From positions 27,298,983-27,362,982 of the forward strand of contig JABBOT010000003.1 in assembly GCA_016165875.1 (NCBI GenBank): 64,000 nt of DNA. The letters are read 5' to 3'. Under the pieces are notes generated by a model. That model was given only the letters and a program-made list of their open reading frames with translations. It did no database searches and had not been told where the DNA came from. The stretch is from Acanthopleura granulata (taxonomy: Eukaryota > Mollusca > Polyplacophora > Chitonida > Chitonidae). Position numbers and translations under genes: made by a program. Shown in pieces: positions 12,801-24,454 of the stretch; position 1 is the stretch's first letter; the number at the start of each line of letters is the position of its first letter.

Positions 12801-15800
12801 AGCAGCCCTGGGGTTTGGGGCTGTGGTCTGTGATGAGAAGTATGGGGGGTCAGGTCTCACGAGGCTTGACTCCTCTGTTATATTTGAGGCCCTGGCCCAA
12901 GGCTGTACCAGCACTACAGCTTATATCACCATTCACAAGTAAGCCCATTAGCACAGACAAGTCAGGCTTATATTAGTATAGACAAATAGATCAGTCTTAT
13001 ATTAGTGAGGATGTTTAAGATCAGTATTCTGTTAGTATGGACATTAAGATCAGTTTTATATTAGTATGGACTAGTAAGATCAATCTTATATATCAGTATG
13101 GACAAGAAAGATCAGTCATATTAATATGGACAAGTAAGATCAGCCTTATATTAGTATGGACAAGTAAGATCAGCCTTATATTAGTATGGACAAGTAGGAT
13201 CAGTCTTGTATTAGTATGAACAAGTAAGATTATTCTTATATTAGTATGAATAAGTGAGCTCAGCCTTGTGTTAGTGAGGACATTTAAGATTAGTCTTATA
13301 TTAGTATGGACAAGTAGGATCTGTCCTATATTAGTATAGACAAATAAGATAAGTAATATACTAGTATAGACAAGTAAGATCAGTCTTATATTAGTATGGA
13401 CAAGAAAGATCGGTCTTGTATTAGTAAAGACAAATGAGATCAGTAATACACCAGTGTAGACAAGTAAGATCAGTCTTTCATTAGTATGGACAAGTGAGAT
13501 CAGTCTTTTATTGGTGTGGACAAATAGAATCAGTCTTACATTACTATGGACAAGTACGACCAGCCTTATATTAGTATGGACAAGTGAGATCAGCCTTATA
13601 TTAGTATGGGCAAGTAGGATCAGTCTTATATTAGTATGAACAAGTAAGATTATTCTTATATTAGTATGAATAAGTGAGATCAGCCTTATGTTAGTGAGGA
13701 CATTTAAGATTAGTGAGATCAGTCTTATATTGGTATGGACAAGTAGAATCATGCTTACGTTACTATGGACAGGTACGACCAGCCTTATATTGGTATGGAC
13801 AAGTAGGATCAGTCCTATATTAGTATAGACAAATAAGATAAGTAATATACTAGTATAGACAAGTAAGATCAGTCTTATATTAGTATGGACAAGAAAGATC
13901 AGTCTTGTATTAGTATAGACAAATGAGATCAGTAATATACCAGTATAGACAAGTAAGATCAGTCTTACATTAGTATGGACAAGTAAGATCAGTCTTATAT
14001 TGGTATGGACAAGTAGGATCAGTCTTATATTAGCATGGACAAGTAGAATCAGTCTTACATTACTATGGACAAGTAAGATCAGTAATATACTAGTATAGAC
14101 AAGTAAGATCAGTCTTGTATTAAATGAGTACATTTAAGATCAGTTTTATAGTAGTATGGACAAGTAAGATCAATCTTATATTAGTATGGACAAGTAAGAT
14201 TAGTCTTATATTAGTACAGTCAAATAAGATCAGTAATATACTAGTATGTACAAGTAAGATCAGTCTTATATTAGCATGGAAAAATAAGATTAGTCTTATA
14301 TTAGTATGGACAAGTAAGATCTGCCTTACATTAGTATGGACAAATAAGATCAGTAATTTACTAGTATAGACAAGTAAGATAAGTCTTATGTTAGTACATG
14401 TATGGACAAGTAAGATCAGTCTTATATGAGTGAGGACATTTAAGATCAGTCTTATATTAGTATAGACAAATGAGATCAGTAATATACTAGTATAGACAAG
14501 TAAGATCAGTCTTATATTAACATAAACAAGCAATGTCAATCTTATATTAATAAGATCAGTCATACATTAGTATGGACATGTACATGTGAGATCAGTCACG
14601 TATCCCATTTAATCAGGCCCATTTAAAATTTACTTTGCTTGAACTTGGAAATAGAGTGCAGCTGCATGCTTGAGATGCATGCTTTCAAGTCGCTCAAGCT
14701 ACGTACGCATTCAATCAGTGCTATCATTGGACAGGGAATTTTCTAGATTCCCTTTCCTAAAGTGTTCTTTTGGTCTATGAAGAGGTCTTAACCTGGTAGA
14801 TTGTGCTTTTCAGGGCCATTTAGGAATAATCACATGAAATTTGTTGACCCTAACCCTGTCACTTGTCTTGTGGCATGCTATCACACTTCCACACCTAGTG
14901 CACTCCTGAAACAAAATCTAGGTGTGCTAATTCACACCTGAAATGAAGACTATGTAGAGTGCGAATGAAGGTGTGCACATCACACTCCTGGTATTCTACA
15001 ATGGGTGTGATATCGTGCTAAAGAACAGTAACAAAGGCCTGCATTATGATAAAGCAGGTTAAAATCTATGTACCCGATGTGGAAAGTTCAGCAGTTACTA
15101 GTTTGCCAAAGGTGTAGGCATAGAAGCAGGTACATGTGCAGAGAGCTGGCATATTGCTGTGTAAGCCCTCTGTATTACACTTATAAAAATTAGACTTGCT
15201 TAAAACTAAAAGCTGCATTGTATTCTTTTGCCAGTATGTGTGCCTGGATGATAAATCAGTATGGCAATGAAGAACAAAAACAAGAATGGATACCCAAGTT
15301 GGCTTCAATGGAGTATTTTGCATCCTATTGTCTGACAGAACCAGGTAAGAATCCCTGTCGCTCCTGCTTAATCTTAGTATGATCTCCATTGCTGTACTTG
15401 TATGTGCGGTGCCAGATATAAAGAAAGCGAGGGGCCTCCGTGGCCGAGGCGTTTGGTGTGCTAGTGCATCGTATTGATGCTGGAGCCTCTTACCAATGTG
15501 CTTGGTGTGAGTTCAAGTCCAGCCTGGCTTTATCCTTCTGCCAGTATCCTGTGGATTTTCGTAGGTTTCCCCATGGCTCTGCCTAGGTTTCCTCCCACCA
15601 TAATTCTGGCCTCCGTTGTATAGGTGATATATTCTCGAGTATGGGGTTAAACACCAATGTAATAAATGAATAAATATGCATGAAGCTGGTCCATTTAGGA
15701 CTATAATTTATGTTAAAGTACTCCACTGATGAAGTATTTCAATGCAATTTTATTTTAATAATATTGCAGTTGACTTCGTCTATTTGAACAGTTGTGACTT

Positions 15801-18800
15801 AAGTATGTAGAAATACAATGATTGTGGTAACAGGTTTATTCTTTCAATGTGTCAAGTTATTCAGTCATTATTGTTGAATCGATAGCATATTTCATGAATG
15901 TGTTTCAGGTTCAGGTAGTGATGCTGCATCATTAAGCACCTCTGCTGTTAAGAAGGGAGATCATTATATACTGAATGGATCAAAGGTAATTATGACACTG
16001 TATGTCACGTGAATGATACATGTACTTTTGATGGTAGCACCAAGTTTTTCCGATGAGAAATTAATTTCACAGAAGGGTGTGACCCTATAAGGTCGATAAA
16101 TATATCAGAATCAGGCAAAATGTGTCACTTGTCATAAAAAAATGCACCGTTCATGATTTGATTAATACAGTACTTATATAAATGAAATGCACCATTTATG
16201 AAATAGTTTAATAATTGAAGCTCTGCGCAATAAGTTTTTGCACAGTGATTGCTTTTAAAGTGCACATGTTCACATATGCTTCATATTGTGGATAAGGATC
16301 AAGAAATTGTCATGGTTGATTATGAAACATTGTCCAAGAGACCTTAACAGGATACCTGCCAACACAGGCTTTTCTTCTCTTCATACATGTACATTGTCAG
16401 TATGTACTTACATGATTGATCCCATTACAAACTGTGTTTATATAACACCGTTGTGTTCAATTATACATGTAGGCGATTAAAACACTGTTCAGTTCATGTG
16501 ATTCGGCAGAGAGACAACACTCATTACATACAGCACACACTTCTGTGACAAGCTACAGGTGCGTGTAAGTTGATGGAAAAGGTGCTACATGCACAGTATA
16601 TGTATACGTCTAACACTAACACATGAGATCAGTCTTATATTAGTAAAGACAAGTAAGATCAGTCTTATATTAGTATAGACAACTAAGATCAGTGAGATAC
16701 TAATATAGACAAATAAGATCAGTGTTGTATTAGTATGGACAAGGAATATCAGTCTTATATTAGTGTTGACAAGTAGGATCAGTCTTATATTAGTATTGAC
16801 AAGTAAGATCAATCTTATATTAGTATAGATAAGTAAGATCTGTAATATACTAATATAAACAAATAAGATCAGTGTTTTATTAGTATGGACAAGTAATATC
16901 AGTCTTATAGTAGTGTTGACAAGTAGGATCAGTTTTATATTAGTATGGACAAGTAAGGTCAGTGATACACTAGTATAGACAAGTAAGATCAGTCTTACAT
17001 TAGTATGGACAAGTAAGATCAGTCTTACATTAGTATGGACAAGTTGGACCAGTCTTACATGAGCATGGACAAGTAAGATCAGTTTTATATTAGTATGGAC
17101 AATCAGTGTCTTAAATGTATTCATCTAATGTCTGGCCAGGAATATGTAAGGCACACTTTACAATGTGAATCTCCTATTTAACCCCATTAGTACATTCACA
17201 ACAAAATTTTGACGAAGGTTTATGGAATTGTAGTTTTACAGTGTGGACAAGATTAATTTTTGATCTGGTATTTTTGTCTTGAAGGCATTTATCAGTGGAG
17301 GAGGAGAGACTAACCTATATGTGGTCATGTGTCGGACAGGTCAAGCGGGCTCTAAGGGAATCTCTTGTATCGGAGTAGAGAAAGGCAGTCCAGGCCTGGC
17401 CTTTGGCAAGAAAGAAAAAAAGGTTGTTTCAGCCAAAAAATTTATTACATGTACTTGTATTAAAAACATTAGACATACAAGTGCTGATACACTGTACAAG
17501 CTTGTTACTAAAAGCCTTGAGTAAATGTGAGTTTAGCTGATGATGATGATGATGATTTGAGAATATTGACTGCTGATATGACAGGGCGGTGGTGACAGTA
17601 AGCAGTCTATTGTGCTTAAGGAACTGTTAATGCAGTTGTGGTTCAGCGCTATGACTTGTGCGAATCTGTGCGTAGCAGGTGGGGAAGGTTGTCAGTGACA
17701 GAAGCCAGAGGTTTACCCCAGGGTTCTCCACCCACAAAAATGACATTGTTGAGTAACGTAATTAAATTAAGTACATTTAAATGAATGAATGAAATAAATA
17801 ACTGGTGCTTTCCAGTTTTACGTGGTGAATTTCAAACATAGCCATTCATCTCAAGAGGCAATAACTCAAATTTTGCCAAATTTGTGAAATAAGGAAAAAT
17901 TGTTACGCAGCGATATTGTCCTGCACACTGGCATTAGTCATTATTATTTAATAGAAAAGTTACAAAAAAGTGTGCCTGAGTAGTAAAAAACAAGTTAATG
18001 GACATTTCACTGATAGCTTTAGCAGTGCACTGCAATAAGGCTTCACATCACGATTGCAGTTGTAAAACGGGCTTAGTTTATCTTTGCCGTTTTGCAGGTT
18101 GGCTGGAATTCTCAGCCTACGCGAGCTGTTATCTTTGATGACTGTGAAGTGCCCGCTAAGAACCTGATTGGCTTAGAAGGCCAAGGGTTTAACATTGCCA
18201 TGGAGGGGCTGAATGGAGGGAGACTGAGTGTGGGTGAGTGCAGATTATTAGATGCACATAATGTTGTAAGTTGACTACTTAATTGTATTGGATTTTTTGA
18301 TGTTAGAATATTTTTTTACACATACTATCATGTCCAAGAGTGTGTAGATTAAATCTTGTGGAGACAGACTTCAATCATTCGACACACACTGGTATCAGAA
18401 GATTCAAGGGAGATAACCCTTTCTGAAACTCAATCAAAGGGTTTTATGGAAGACTTCCATGAGTTGTTTTCTCTTTGATCTGGCATACATACAACTTCCA
18501 ATGCCACAGACAAACATTTCTGACAGCTGGGTAATCACTAGGATCATGGTTATGGAGAAGGGGAAGATATCTCATTGGAAAGAAAAATTCATCTTTTTGT
18601 TTTTTTCTTACTGAAATATGTTGTCCACATACCCTCAAAACAAAGTATGGAAAGGGGCAAAAGGAAAGGCAACAAAAAATAGTTAACCTTAGTTATTTCA
18701 TCAGACCCAGTGCCATTTTTTTTTTTCAATGTGCTTGGTAACTCTATAAATCAGCTTTTAATTTGGAATTCTTACAAGGCCATGGGACACCCTATGTTAG

Positions 18801-21800
18801 AACAATCAGGAAAGACAGTGACATATCACTCATAACCAGTGCACGTATTGTTGAAAGGCAAAACAGGGTGGGTATGTCTGTGTGGAAGCAACTGCCTTCT
18901 TAGATTACAGAAATAACTTGTGCCTGAGTTGTGATAACTGGCAATGTGTTGAAATTTCAATGTTTTTTCATGTGCAAAATTTTGCTTACTCTCATCTGCA
19001 TTATCTGGGTTACACAATATCAAACACAAAATATATAATGTCTTGAGACTTTATCAGTCATGTGGGATACTTTATCAGTTTGTGTGGGATACTTTATCAG
19101 TTTGTGTGGGATACTTTATCAGTTTGTGTGGAATACTTTATTGATGTCTTTTATATTAATTATAAGCAGATTTACCGTGTAAACAGGGAGGAAAATAGAT
19201 CAGCTCATGTAACCTAAAGCAGGTTGTTTGAAGTGTTTTTACACAATAGGATTTCCTCTTTTGTTTGATGTTCCTAGCCTCCAGTTCCCTAGGAGCAGCC
19301 CACGCTAGTTTGACAATGGCTCGGGATCATCTTAAAGTCAGGTCACAGTTTGGTCAGACCTTGGACAAGTTTCAGGTAAGTAGTTTATTCTTGCCTTCAT
19401 TCGCTCTGACAAATGAGGTGTGGGCTCAAATCTGGCCTTGGACAGGGAATTTGTAGATTTCCCTGATCTCACCAGGCTTTGCCACTGCTTGTGGGACTCT
19501 CATTTGGCTGTTTGAGCAGTTTGACATTAGTAGAGGACCACTTGTTTTCGGCCAGTATGATTCGCAGATCCGTGTATGGAAAGACATGATGGAAAGTCCA
19601 TCGTTTAATAACAGCTAGGAGGCTCCCCCAGGACACTCAGATTTCCTTCACCAATAAAACTCACTGCCAGTCATATAAGTGAAAATTTCTTCTGAATGCT
19701 GTAATCAAATAAATCGATTCATTTACTTCACTAGTCATGCACAGTGATTTTCATCGAGTACCTCCTCGCCACGATATGGCTGAGATATTGCCGATGTGGC
19801 GTTAAGCCATGATCATTCATTCATTCTAGGCTGATATCTTGAAGCAACCTAAAAATTGCCTACATTTGCTCGTGCCTTTTATGCTCCCTCCAGATGACTG
19901 AATGGGCTGAACATAAACACAAATTTGGTGGTGTTTTTTAGACTTGTCAGATTAGTTTACAGGTCACATACGTGAACATGTATGTTCAGGTTGGTGCATT
20001 TACTGTTGGAGGATAAACAGCTTGTTTTTCTTCAGTATTTATGGTTCTGTCCAGTGTTGTTTTTTCGTGTGTAGCCTTTACAGTTCCATGTGGTCTAGTC
20101 TTTTGCCAGCAGTATTACAGTCTTGTCTCTCAGGGTCTTTTCCATGAAGTATTTACAGTTCTTTGTGTTCTGTTGTTTTCTGCATGCAGTATTTATAATT
20201 CCATTCGGTATTGTTTTATGCGTACATTATTTACAGATGTATGTGGTATTGTTTTTGCCAGCAGTATTTTACAGTTCCATGTGGTATTGTTTTTTGTGTG
20301 CACTATTTGCAATTCCTTGTGGTATTGTTTTTTGTGTGCAGTATTTATAGTTCCATGTGGTATTGTTTTTGCATGCATTATTTACAGATCCATGTGGTGT
20401 TGTTTTTGCCTGCAGCATTTACAGTTCCATGTGATATTGTTTTTGTGTGCAGTATTTACAGTTCCATGTGGTATTGTTTTTTTTGTGTGCAGTATTTACA
20501 GTTCCATGTGGTATTGTTTTTTGTGTGCAGTATTTACAGATCCATGTAGTTGTTTTTTCTACAGTATTTACAGTTCCATGAGGTACTTTTTTGGCCTGCA
20601 ATATTTACATCTCCATGTGGTTTTGTGTTTGCCTGCAGTATTTACAGTTTCGTCTGGCCGAGATGGCGACCCTGTTGGTGGCCTCCAGGTTACTGGTCAG
20701 GAAGGCCGCCTCAGCGCTGGACAACAAGTCTCCAGACTGTGTAGCCCTATGCTCCATGGCTAAGCTGTTTGCCACAGATAACTGCTTCAAGGTCTGAGTG
20801 TTTTGAACATATACTTAAGCATAGATATAATGTTCATGACAGAAACTTAGATGAATTTATGCTTGAACATGCACAGTGATAATGTACATATAAATGTAGT
20901 TTTTGCATGACAGATATATGTGAAGTAACGCGTAGTAAACCACTGCCCTTTGCCAGATACCTGACAAACCTTCTGACTTAAAGCTGCAGCCTAACTGTTG
21001 AGAGCTGAATTCAAACACGTGATCTCACTGGGCAATGGCCCAATAAGCATTGTGAACCAGATCTTCACCTGTCTGGGCTAGCTCTTTAACTGTCTGAGCC
21101 AGCTGGTTGTATACACAGCTGTATATAGCAGGCAAACAGCAAGTATTACTGGGTTTGAGCACATACAGTTTGTAGACTGTGTAAAGATGTGTCATATTTA
21201 TGCTAACTGTATGTAAATAAAAAAATGTGTTCTGAAAAAAATTGTCACTACATGTGCAGATAGGCCATTATATTTAGGTTTACTTTCAGGTAACTTACTC
21301 TGATAAAAGAGGGAAGTGTAAGCAAGCTGTAACCCAGCATTCTTTTTCCCAGGTGCAGCTTTATGTGTTAGTAAGGAGGTTTGCCACATACAAGGACAGT
21401 GACTTACTCTGGGTCTTCTGGCATCCTCCACCCACAAACCTGACCCCTGTCCTGTAATTCTTGTCTACAGTGTCGAAATATTAGAGTCTTTGTGGGCAGC
21501 ACAGTACATTTTTCAGAGTAACATGTGAAAAAATATTTAAGTCAACTTTGCGTACAAAGCTCTGCCACTGTAAAGTTAGTTTCCTAAGATTTCATTATTT
21601 CATTGCAACTGTCTTGTCCCCAGGTTCCTGAGTCTCAGAGTGCTAATTTTTGGTTTACAGATCTGTAATGAGGCCATACAGCTACATGGTGGGTATGGTT
21701 ACTTGAAGGACTACCCTGTCCAGCAGTACATGAGGGACTCACGCGTTCACCAGATTCTTGAAGGTTAGTTCTCAGTATTGGTATATTGCTCTTTGATATG

Positions 21801-23041
21801 CTTCAGTTGGAATGAAAGAGCCTTAAATATTTTTTTTTTTAGCTTTGGCAAGCAGTCTGTCAAATTTTGTCGAATGTAATACATGTGTCTTTTAACATAG
21901 GCTGTTCACTTGAGTGACTTTTGTGAGATGTCAAAGGTATATCAAATTTACATTTTTTTTTTTTAAATTCTTTGTTATAATGATTTTAATCAACACTTAA
22001 TGTAGATCACTTTGTAAAGTTGGATTTATATGCCTTCATTGTGTAAGTTCACATTTTAATATGGAGTTGCCATCATAAGGCTTAAGGTTCATACTGCGAG
22101 GTGTTCAGGCCATCCTTCAAAATGTTTAGGCGTAACCCAGCCATCCCTTCAACAAAGGGCCTACTCAAAAAGTATTTTTGATAAAAAGTTTTTTTTCTCT
22201 CCATTTAGGGAACCTCCGTGGCTCAGTCAGTTAACGCGCTAATGCAGTGCAATGACCGAAACCTCCCACCAATGCGGTCGCTGTGAGTTCAAGCCCAGCT
22301 GATGCTGGCTTCCTCTCTGGCCGTACGTGGAAATGTCTGCCAGCAACCTGCGGATGGTCGTGAGTTTTCCCCAGCCTCTGCCTGGTTTCCTCCCACAACA
22401 GTGCTGGTCGCGGTGGTATAAGTGACATATTCTGGAGTACAACACCAATCAAATAAATAAATAAAATCTCTCCATTTAATTTTTTTAAAATCCCCATCTT
22501 TTAAAGAGACAGAATAATAAAAAAAAAATTCCCTACGGACCGATCCTTTTTTTCTCATGTGGTGGGGTTATGCCTAACAAACAGTTTTTTTAAGGATGGT
22601 TTTATTTATCTGAAATGGTACAGTTCTGCCACATTTAAAGGGAGTATTAAAATACCAGCAAAGGAAAGTTAGTCCGTCTCCTGGAGTTTCTGACTTGGGA
22701 GATGATTATGCCTTAGTGGTCATCACACATTTAATACCAAACCTTTGGGACAGATTCGTTTGAAGATGACTTGTCTTCCACCAAATTTGTCTTGTGCATA
22801 CCTGTATATCACATACCAAAGTTCATCAGGAACATGCTGAAGATTGGTGGTTTTCCTTTGTCATTCCTTCTTCCCTCCATGCATAAATGGACTCCCATTG
22901 TATAAATGAAAAATTTGTGATTGTGGTGAAATGAATAATTTCTTTGCAGAGGAAGTATTATTTTTATTCGTGATTTATTTGATTTCAGGTACAAACGAGA
23001 TGATGAAGTTGTTGGTGTCCAGAAATCTGCTGATGGAATAA
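9806..23041 (+). CDS. ACAD8: Isobutyryl-CoA dehydrogenase, mitochondrial (11 exons)
   Basis: Exons 9806-9872, 12074-12174, 12769-12938, 15235-15344, 15909-15985, 17285-17422, 18098-18233, 19278-19375, 20639-20791, 21661-21763 and 22989-23041 total 1206 nt (401 residues plus TAA) and agree in phase at every junction. The translation matches animal ACAD8 along its length (human is 415 aa, also 11 coding exons from memory). The enzyme oxidises isobutyryl-CoA to methacrylyl-CoA in valine catabolism, using FAD and passing electrons to ETF in the mitochondrial matrix. Visible signatures: [15 protein letters not shown] at ~143-158 (FAD/substrate region), [12 protein letters not shown] at ~223-234, [20 protein letters not shown] at ~352-371, and HQILEG with the catalytic Glu at 384, the position expected from human Glu398 of the precursor. 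Introns 3, 5 and 8 carry tandem arrays. The intron 6 donor (AAG|gttgtt) is weak. A polyadenylation signal AATAAA lies at 23513-23518. Confidence 0.93.
9920..9992 (-). repeat. tRNA-like SINE head in ACAD8 intron 1
   Basis: On the minus strand GGTGTAGTGGTATAGGCG is followed ~40 bp later by GGAGTTCAAAACC, the order and spacing of RNA polymerase III A and B boxes. It is probably a tRNA-derived SINE fragment rather than a tRNA gene, because no cloverleaf acceptor stem was apparent. Confidence 0.35.
9993..12073. other. ACAD8 intron 1, rest
   Basis: AT-rich non-coding sequence. The only recognisable item is a SINE 3'-end remnant at about 11760-11790 (GTAAACACCTATCAAATAAA). Open frames on both strands are short and low-complexity. 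Confidence 0.5.
12630..12708 (+). mobile_element. SINE 3' fragment in ACAD8 intron 2
   Basis: Contains ATAATGCTGGCCGCCGT, TGTAAAACACCAATCAAAT and an AATAAAT tail, matching the 3' half of the full copies at 22.2 and 33.6 kb. The tRNA-like head is absent. Confidence 0.65.
12945..14600 (+). repeat. 30-bp minisatellite, about 55 units, ACAD8 intron 3
   Basis: The unit reads roughly ATGGACAAGTAAGATCAGTC followed by TTATATTAGT, exactly 30 bp, with substitutions and small gaps between units. It begins within ~20 bp of the exon 3 donor. Longer blocks recur: the segment at ~13221-13290 returns at ~13641-13710, and that at ~13331-13460 returns at ~13820-13950, showing higher-order duplication. Because 30 is a multiple of three, long frames stay open on both strands; they are not genes. 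Confidence 0.95.
14601..15234. other. ACAD8 intron 3, distal part
   Basis: No gene. A block at ~14655-14760, ending in GGACAGGGAATTTTCTAG, is also found at ~19438-19460 (GGACAGGGAATTTGTAG), suggesting an old interspersed repeat. Short direct repeats of a GTGTG...CACAC type lie at ~14880-15010. Confidence 0.4.
15431..15677 (+). mobile_element. tRNA-derived SINE, ACAD8 intron 4
   Basis: Starts GGGGCCTCCGTGGCCGAGG, carries a B-box-like GTGAGTTCAAGTCCAGC, and ends in GGTTAAACACCAATGTAATA with an AATAAAT tail. Same family as the copies at 22.2, 33.6 and 34.2 kb, in the same orientation as the host gene. Confidence 0.8.
16618..17112 (+). repeat. 30-bp minisatellite, about 16 units, ACAD8 intron 5
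   Basis: Same unit as the intron 3 array (GACAAGTAAGATCAGTCTTA core, 30-bp period). Two arrays of one unit in two introns of one gene, separated by exons 4 and 5, imply copying from one site to the other within the locus. Confidence 0.93.
17536..17556 (+). repeat. Short (TGA)n microsatellite
   Basis: TGATGATGATGATGATGATT in ACAD8 intron 6. Confidence 0.8.
19055..19145 (+). repeat. 23-bp tandem repeat, about 4 units
   Basis: Unit TGTGTGGGATACTTTATCAG plus TTT, repeated about four times in ACAD8 intron 7; the last unit is diverged. Confidence 0.85.
19405..19835 (+). mobile_element. Degenerate SINE copies, ACAD8 intron 8
   Basis: A B-box-like GTGGGCTCAAATCTGG at ~19422 and an end at ~19670-19720 (CATATAAGTGAAAATTTC ... 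TGTAATCAAATAAAT) match the SINE family. A second 3' end at ~19755-19835 (ATATTGCCGATGTGGCGTTA followed by a TCATTCATTC tail) belongs to a related family. Confidence 0.5.
20030..20647 (+). repeat. ~38-bp tandem array made of the intron 8/exon 9 acceptor junction
   Basis: About 16 diverged units, each with a T/G-rich tract (TGTTTTTTGTGTG), then CAG, then TATTTACAGTTCCATGTGG. The final member is the real acceptor: GTTTGCCTGCAG followed by exon 9, which starts TATTTACAGTTTCGTCTG. So each unit is a copy of the last bases of intron 8 and first ~9 bases of exon 9, and most units keep the AG. Open frames through this block come from the repeat and are not genes. Confidence 0.9.
22208..22466 (+). mobile_element. 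Full-length tRNA-derived SINE with 12-bp target duplication
   Basis: Body of ~259 bp from GGGAACCTCCGTGGCTCAG to an (AATAAAT)n tail in ACAD8 intron 10. A-box-like TGGCTCAGTCAGTTAACG and B-box-like GTGAGTTCAAGCCCAGC are present. The direct repeat TCTCTCCATTTA occurs at 22196-22207 and 22467-22478, a perfect target-site duplication, which fixes the element ends. Confidence 0.93.
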
Positions 23042-24454
23042 CATGTATGACTTTGAATGTGATGGACTTTACTCAGGTTACTATATGTCAAAATGTGAAG
23101 AAATCTTGGAAGTTTTATCAGTTTGAGATTTTATTTATGTGAAACAGTTGTAAGAGATGATATGAGTTGAAGAAAATGTCTGATACTCACTTGAAGAATT
23201 GTCTATTAGGTTAGATGTTTATTGACAAAATCTGCATTGAAACTGTATATTACTGAAAACTGTTAATAATTATGTATATGTAGACAGGAATCATTCACGT
23301 GCTACTTATCTGTAATTATGAGTGAAAACTATATCTGTTTTTACAAAAGACCTTAGTCACATAAAGTGTGTGAAACACTTTTGCAATGTAGCATTCACAA
23401 AAGAGTTCCTGTGCTTTGACAGGAGCAGTAACGAGGCAGAAAACTGACGGTGTGTAATATAAGATGTCATGCTTCAGATGTATGTAATAGGTTCAACGAT
23501 ATCAGCTCAGCTAATAAAAATTTATACACTCCATGCGGTAAATGCGCGCTTTGCCAGTCATGCCTTTCGTATTAAAGGCAGATACATGTACAGATATTCT
23601 GAAAACAGCTGCATTCATTAAGATTTTTCTGACAACTTTTATAAATGTATATAATGTCGTTGACGATGTACATGTGCACAGGGTGTAAGTAATTTGTGGA
23701 CACTATGAAGTCTGGATGCATTCCAACCAGATTGTCAATACGTCTGCAAATGTAATGCCATAATAATATGAACCAGTTCAGGATTTTACCGTTTTTCTAA
23801 GTCAGTTTGATAAAATATTAGATACTGCCGGGAAAGTTTAAAACCAATAAACATACATATCATGACAGCCAAATCGCTATTCTTGTGCTTTCGTTCTATT
23901 TTGTCGACACACTCCAGCTGAGGAGACTTCAAATGAAAAAAGAACACTTTAAGTACAATGGCCATTGGAGTTAGTCTAATCTGAAAGATTGAATGATTGA
24001 TCTTTAACGTGATCCATGTACGTAAGAATTTTTCACTTGACAGCAGTCGTGTATACGTTTTCGCGAGCACTATTGGCATGTTATTTGAGTTAAGCACATG
24101 AGAAGTGGCCCTCGAACTTTCTTCATCCAGCATTGAATGGAGACAGGCTCGTAGTTGGGCGTCCTGGTTAATTCACGACATCGCAAACTGTGAAGTCGGG
24201 TGACGGCATATGAACCTTGTGGTGCTCGCACGTTCAGTAGACTAAGTGGACGGCGCAGTTGTGGTGTCATACTGGCTAGACAGGTTTACTTGGTGTATGT
24301 CAGTTAGCCAATTGTCATGGATCCGGAAACAATGCCATTACAAACCACATAAGATATAGAGCCGTGTAGAGGTTGGACGTAAAGGAAATATACATTTTGC
24401 ATTGGAAGGATTGTGGAGGCGTTTTTGGCCCCTGTGTATGTAGTTTGTTCCGCA
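23042..24454. other. ACAD8 3' UTR and spacer
   Basis: AATAAA at 23513-23518 is a plausible ACAD8 polyadenylation signal. The rest has only short frames with no splice or family support. The upstream region and 5' UTR of the 252-aa gene lie at its right end. Confidence 0.5.

Noticed and set aside
13093..14563. Long minus-strand ORFs (346 and 147 codons) with repeated [14 protein letters not shown] protein
   Set aside because: They are translations of the 30-bp minisatellite; a unit divisible by three keeps frames open. They lie inside ACAD8 intron 3.
12945..14600. Regular 30-bp repeats as a possible CRISPR array
   Set aside because: Units are adjacent with no unique spacers, are diverged, and lie in a eukaryotic intron.
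16585..17124. 179-codon minus-strand ORF
   Set aside because: Same minisatellite in intron 5, not a gene.
20041..20763. 240-codon plus-strand ORF running into exon 9
   Set aside because: It is out of frame with ACAD8 in exon 9 and arises from the ~38-bp array.
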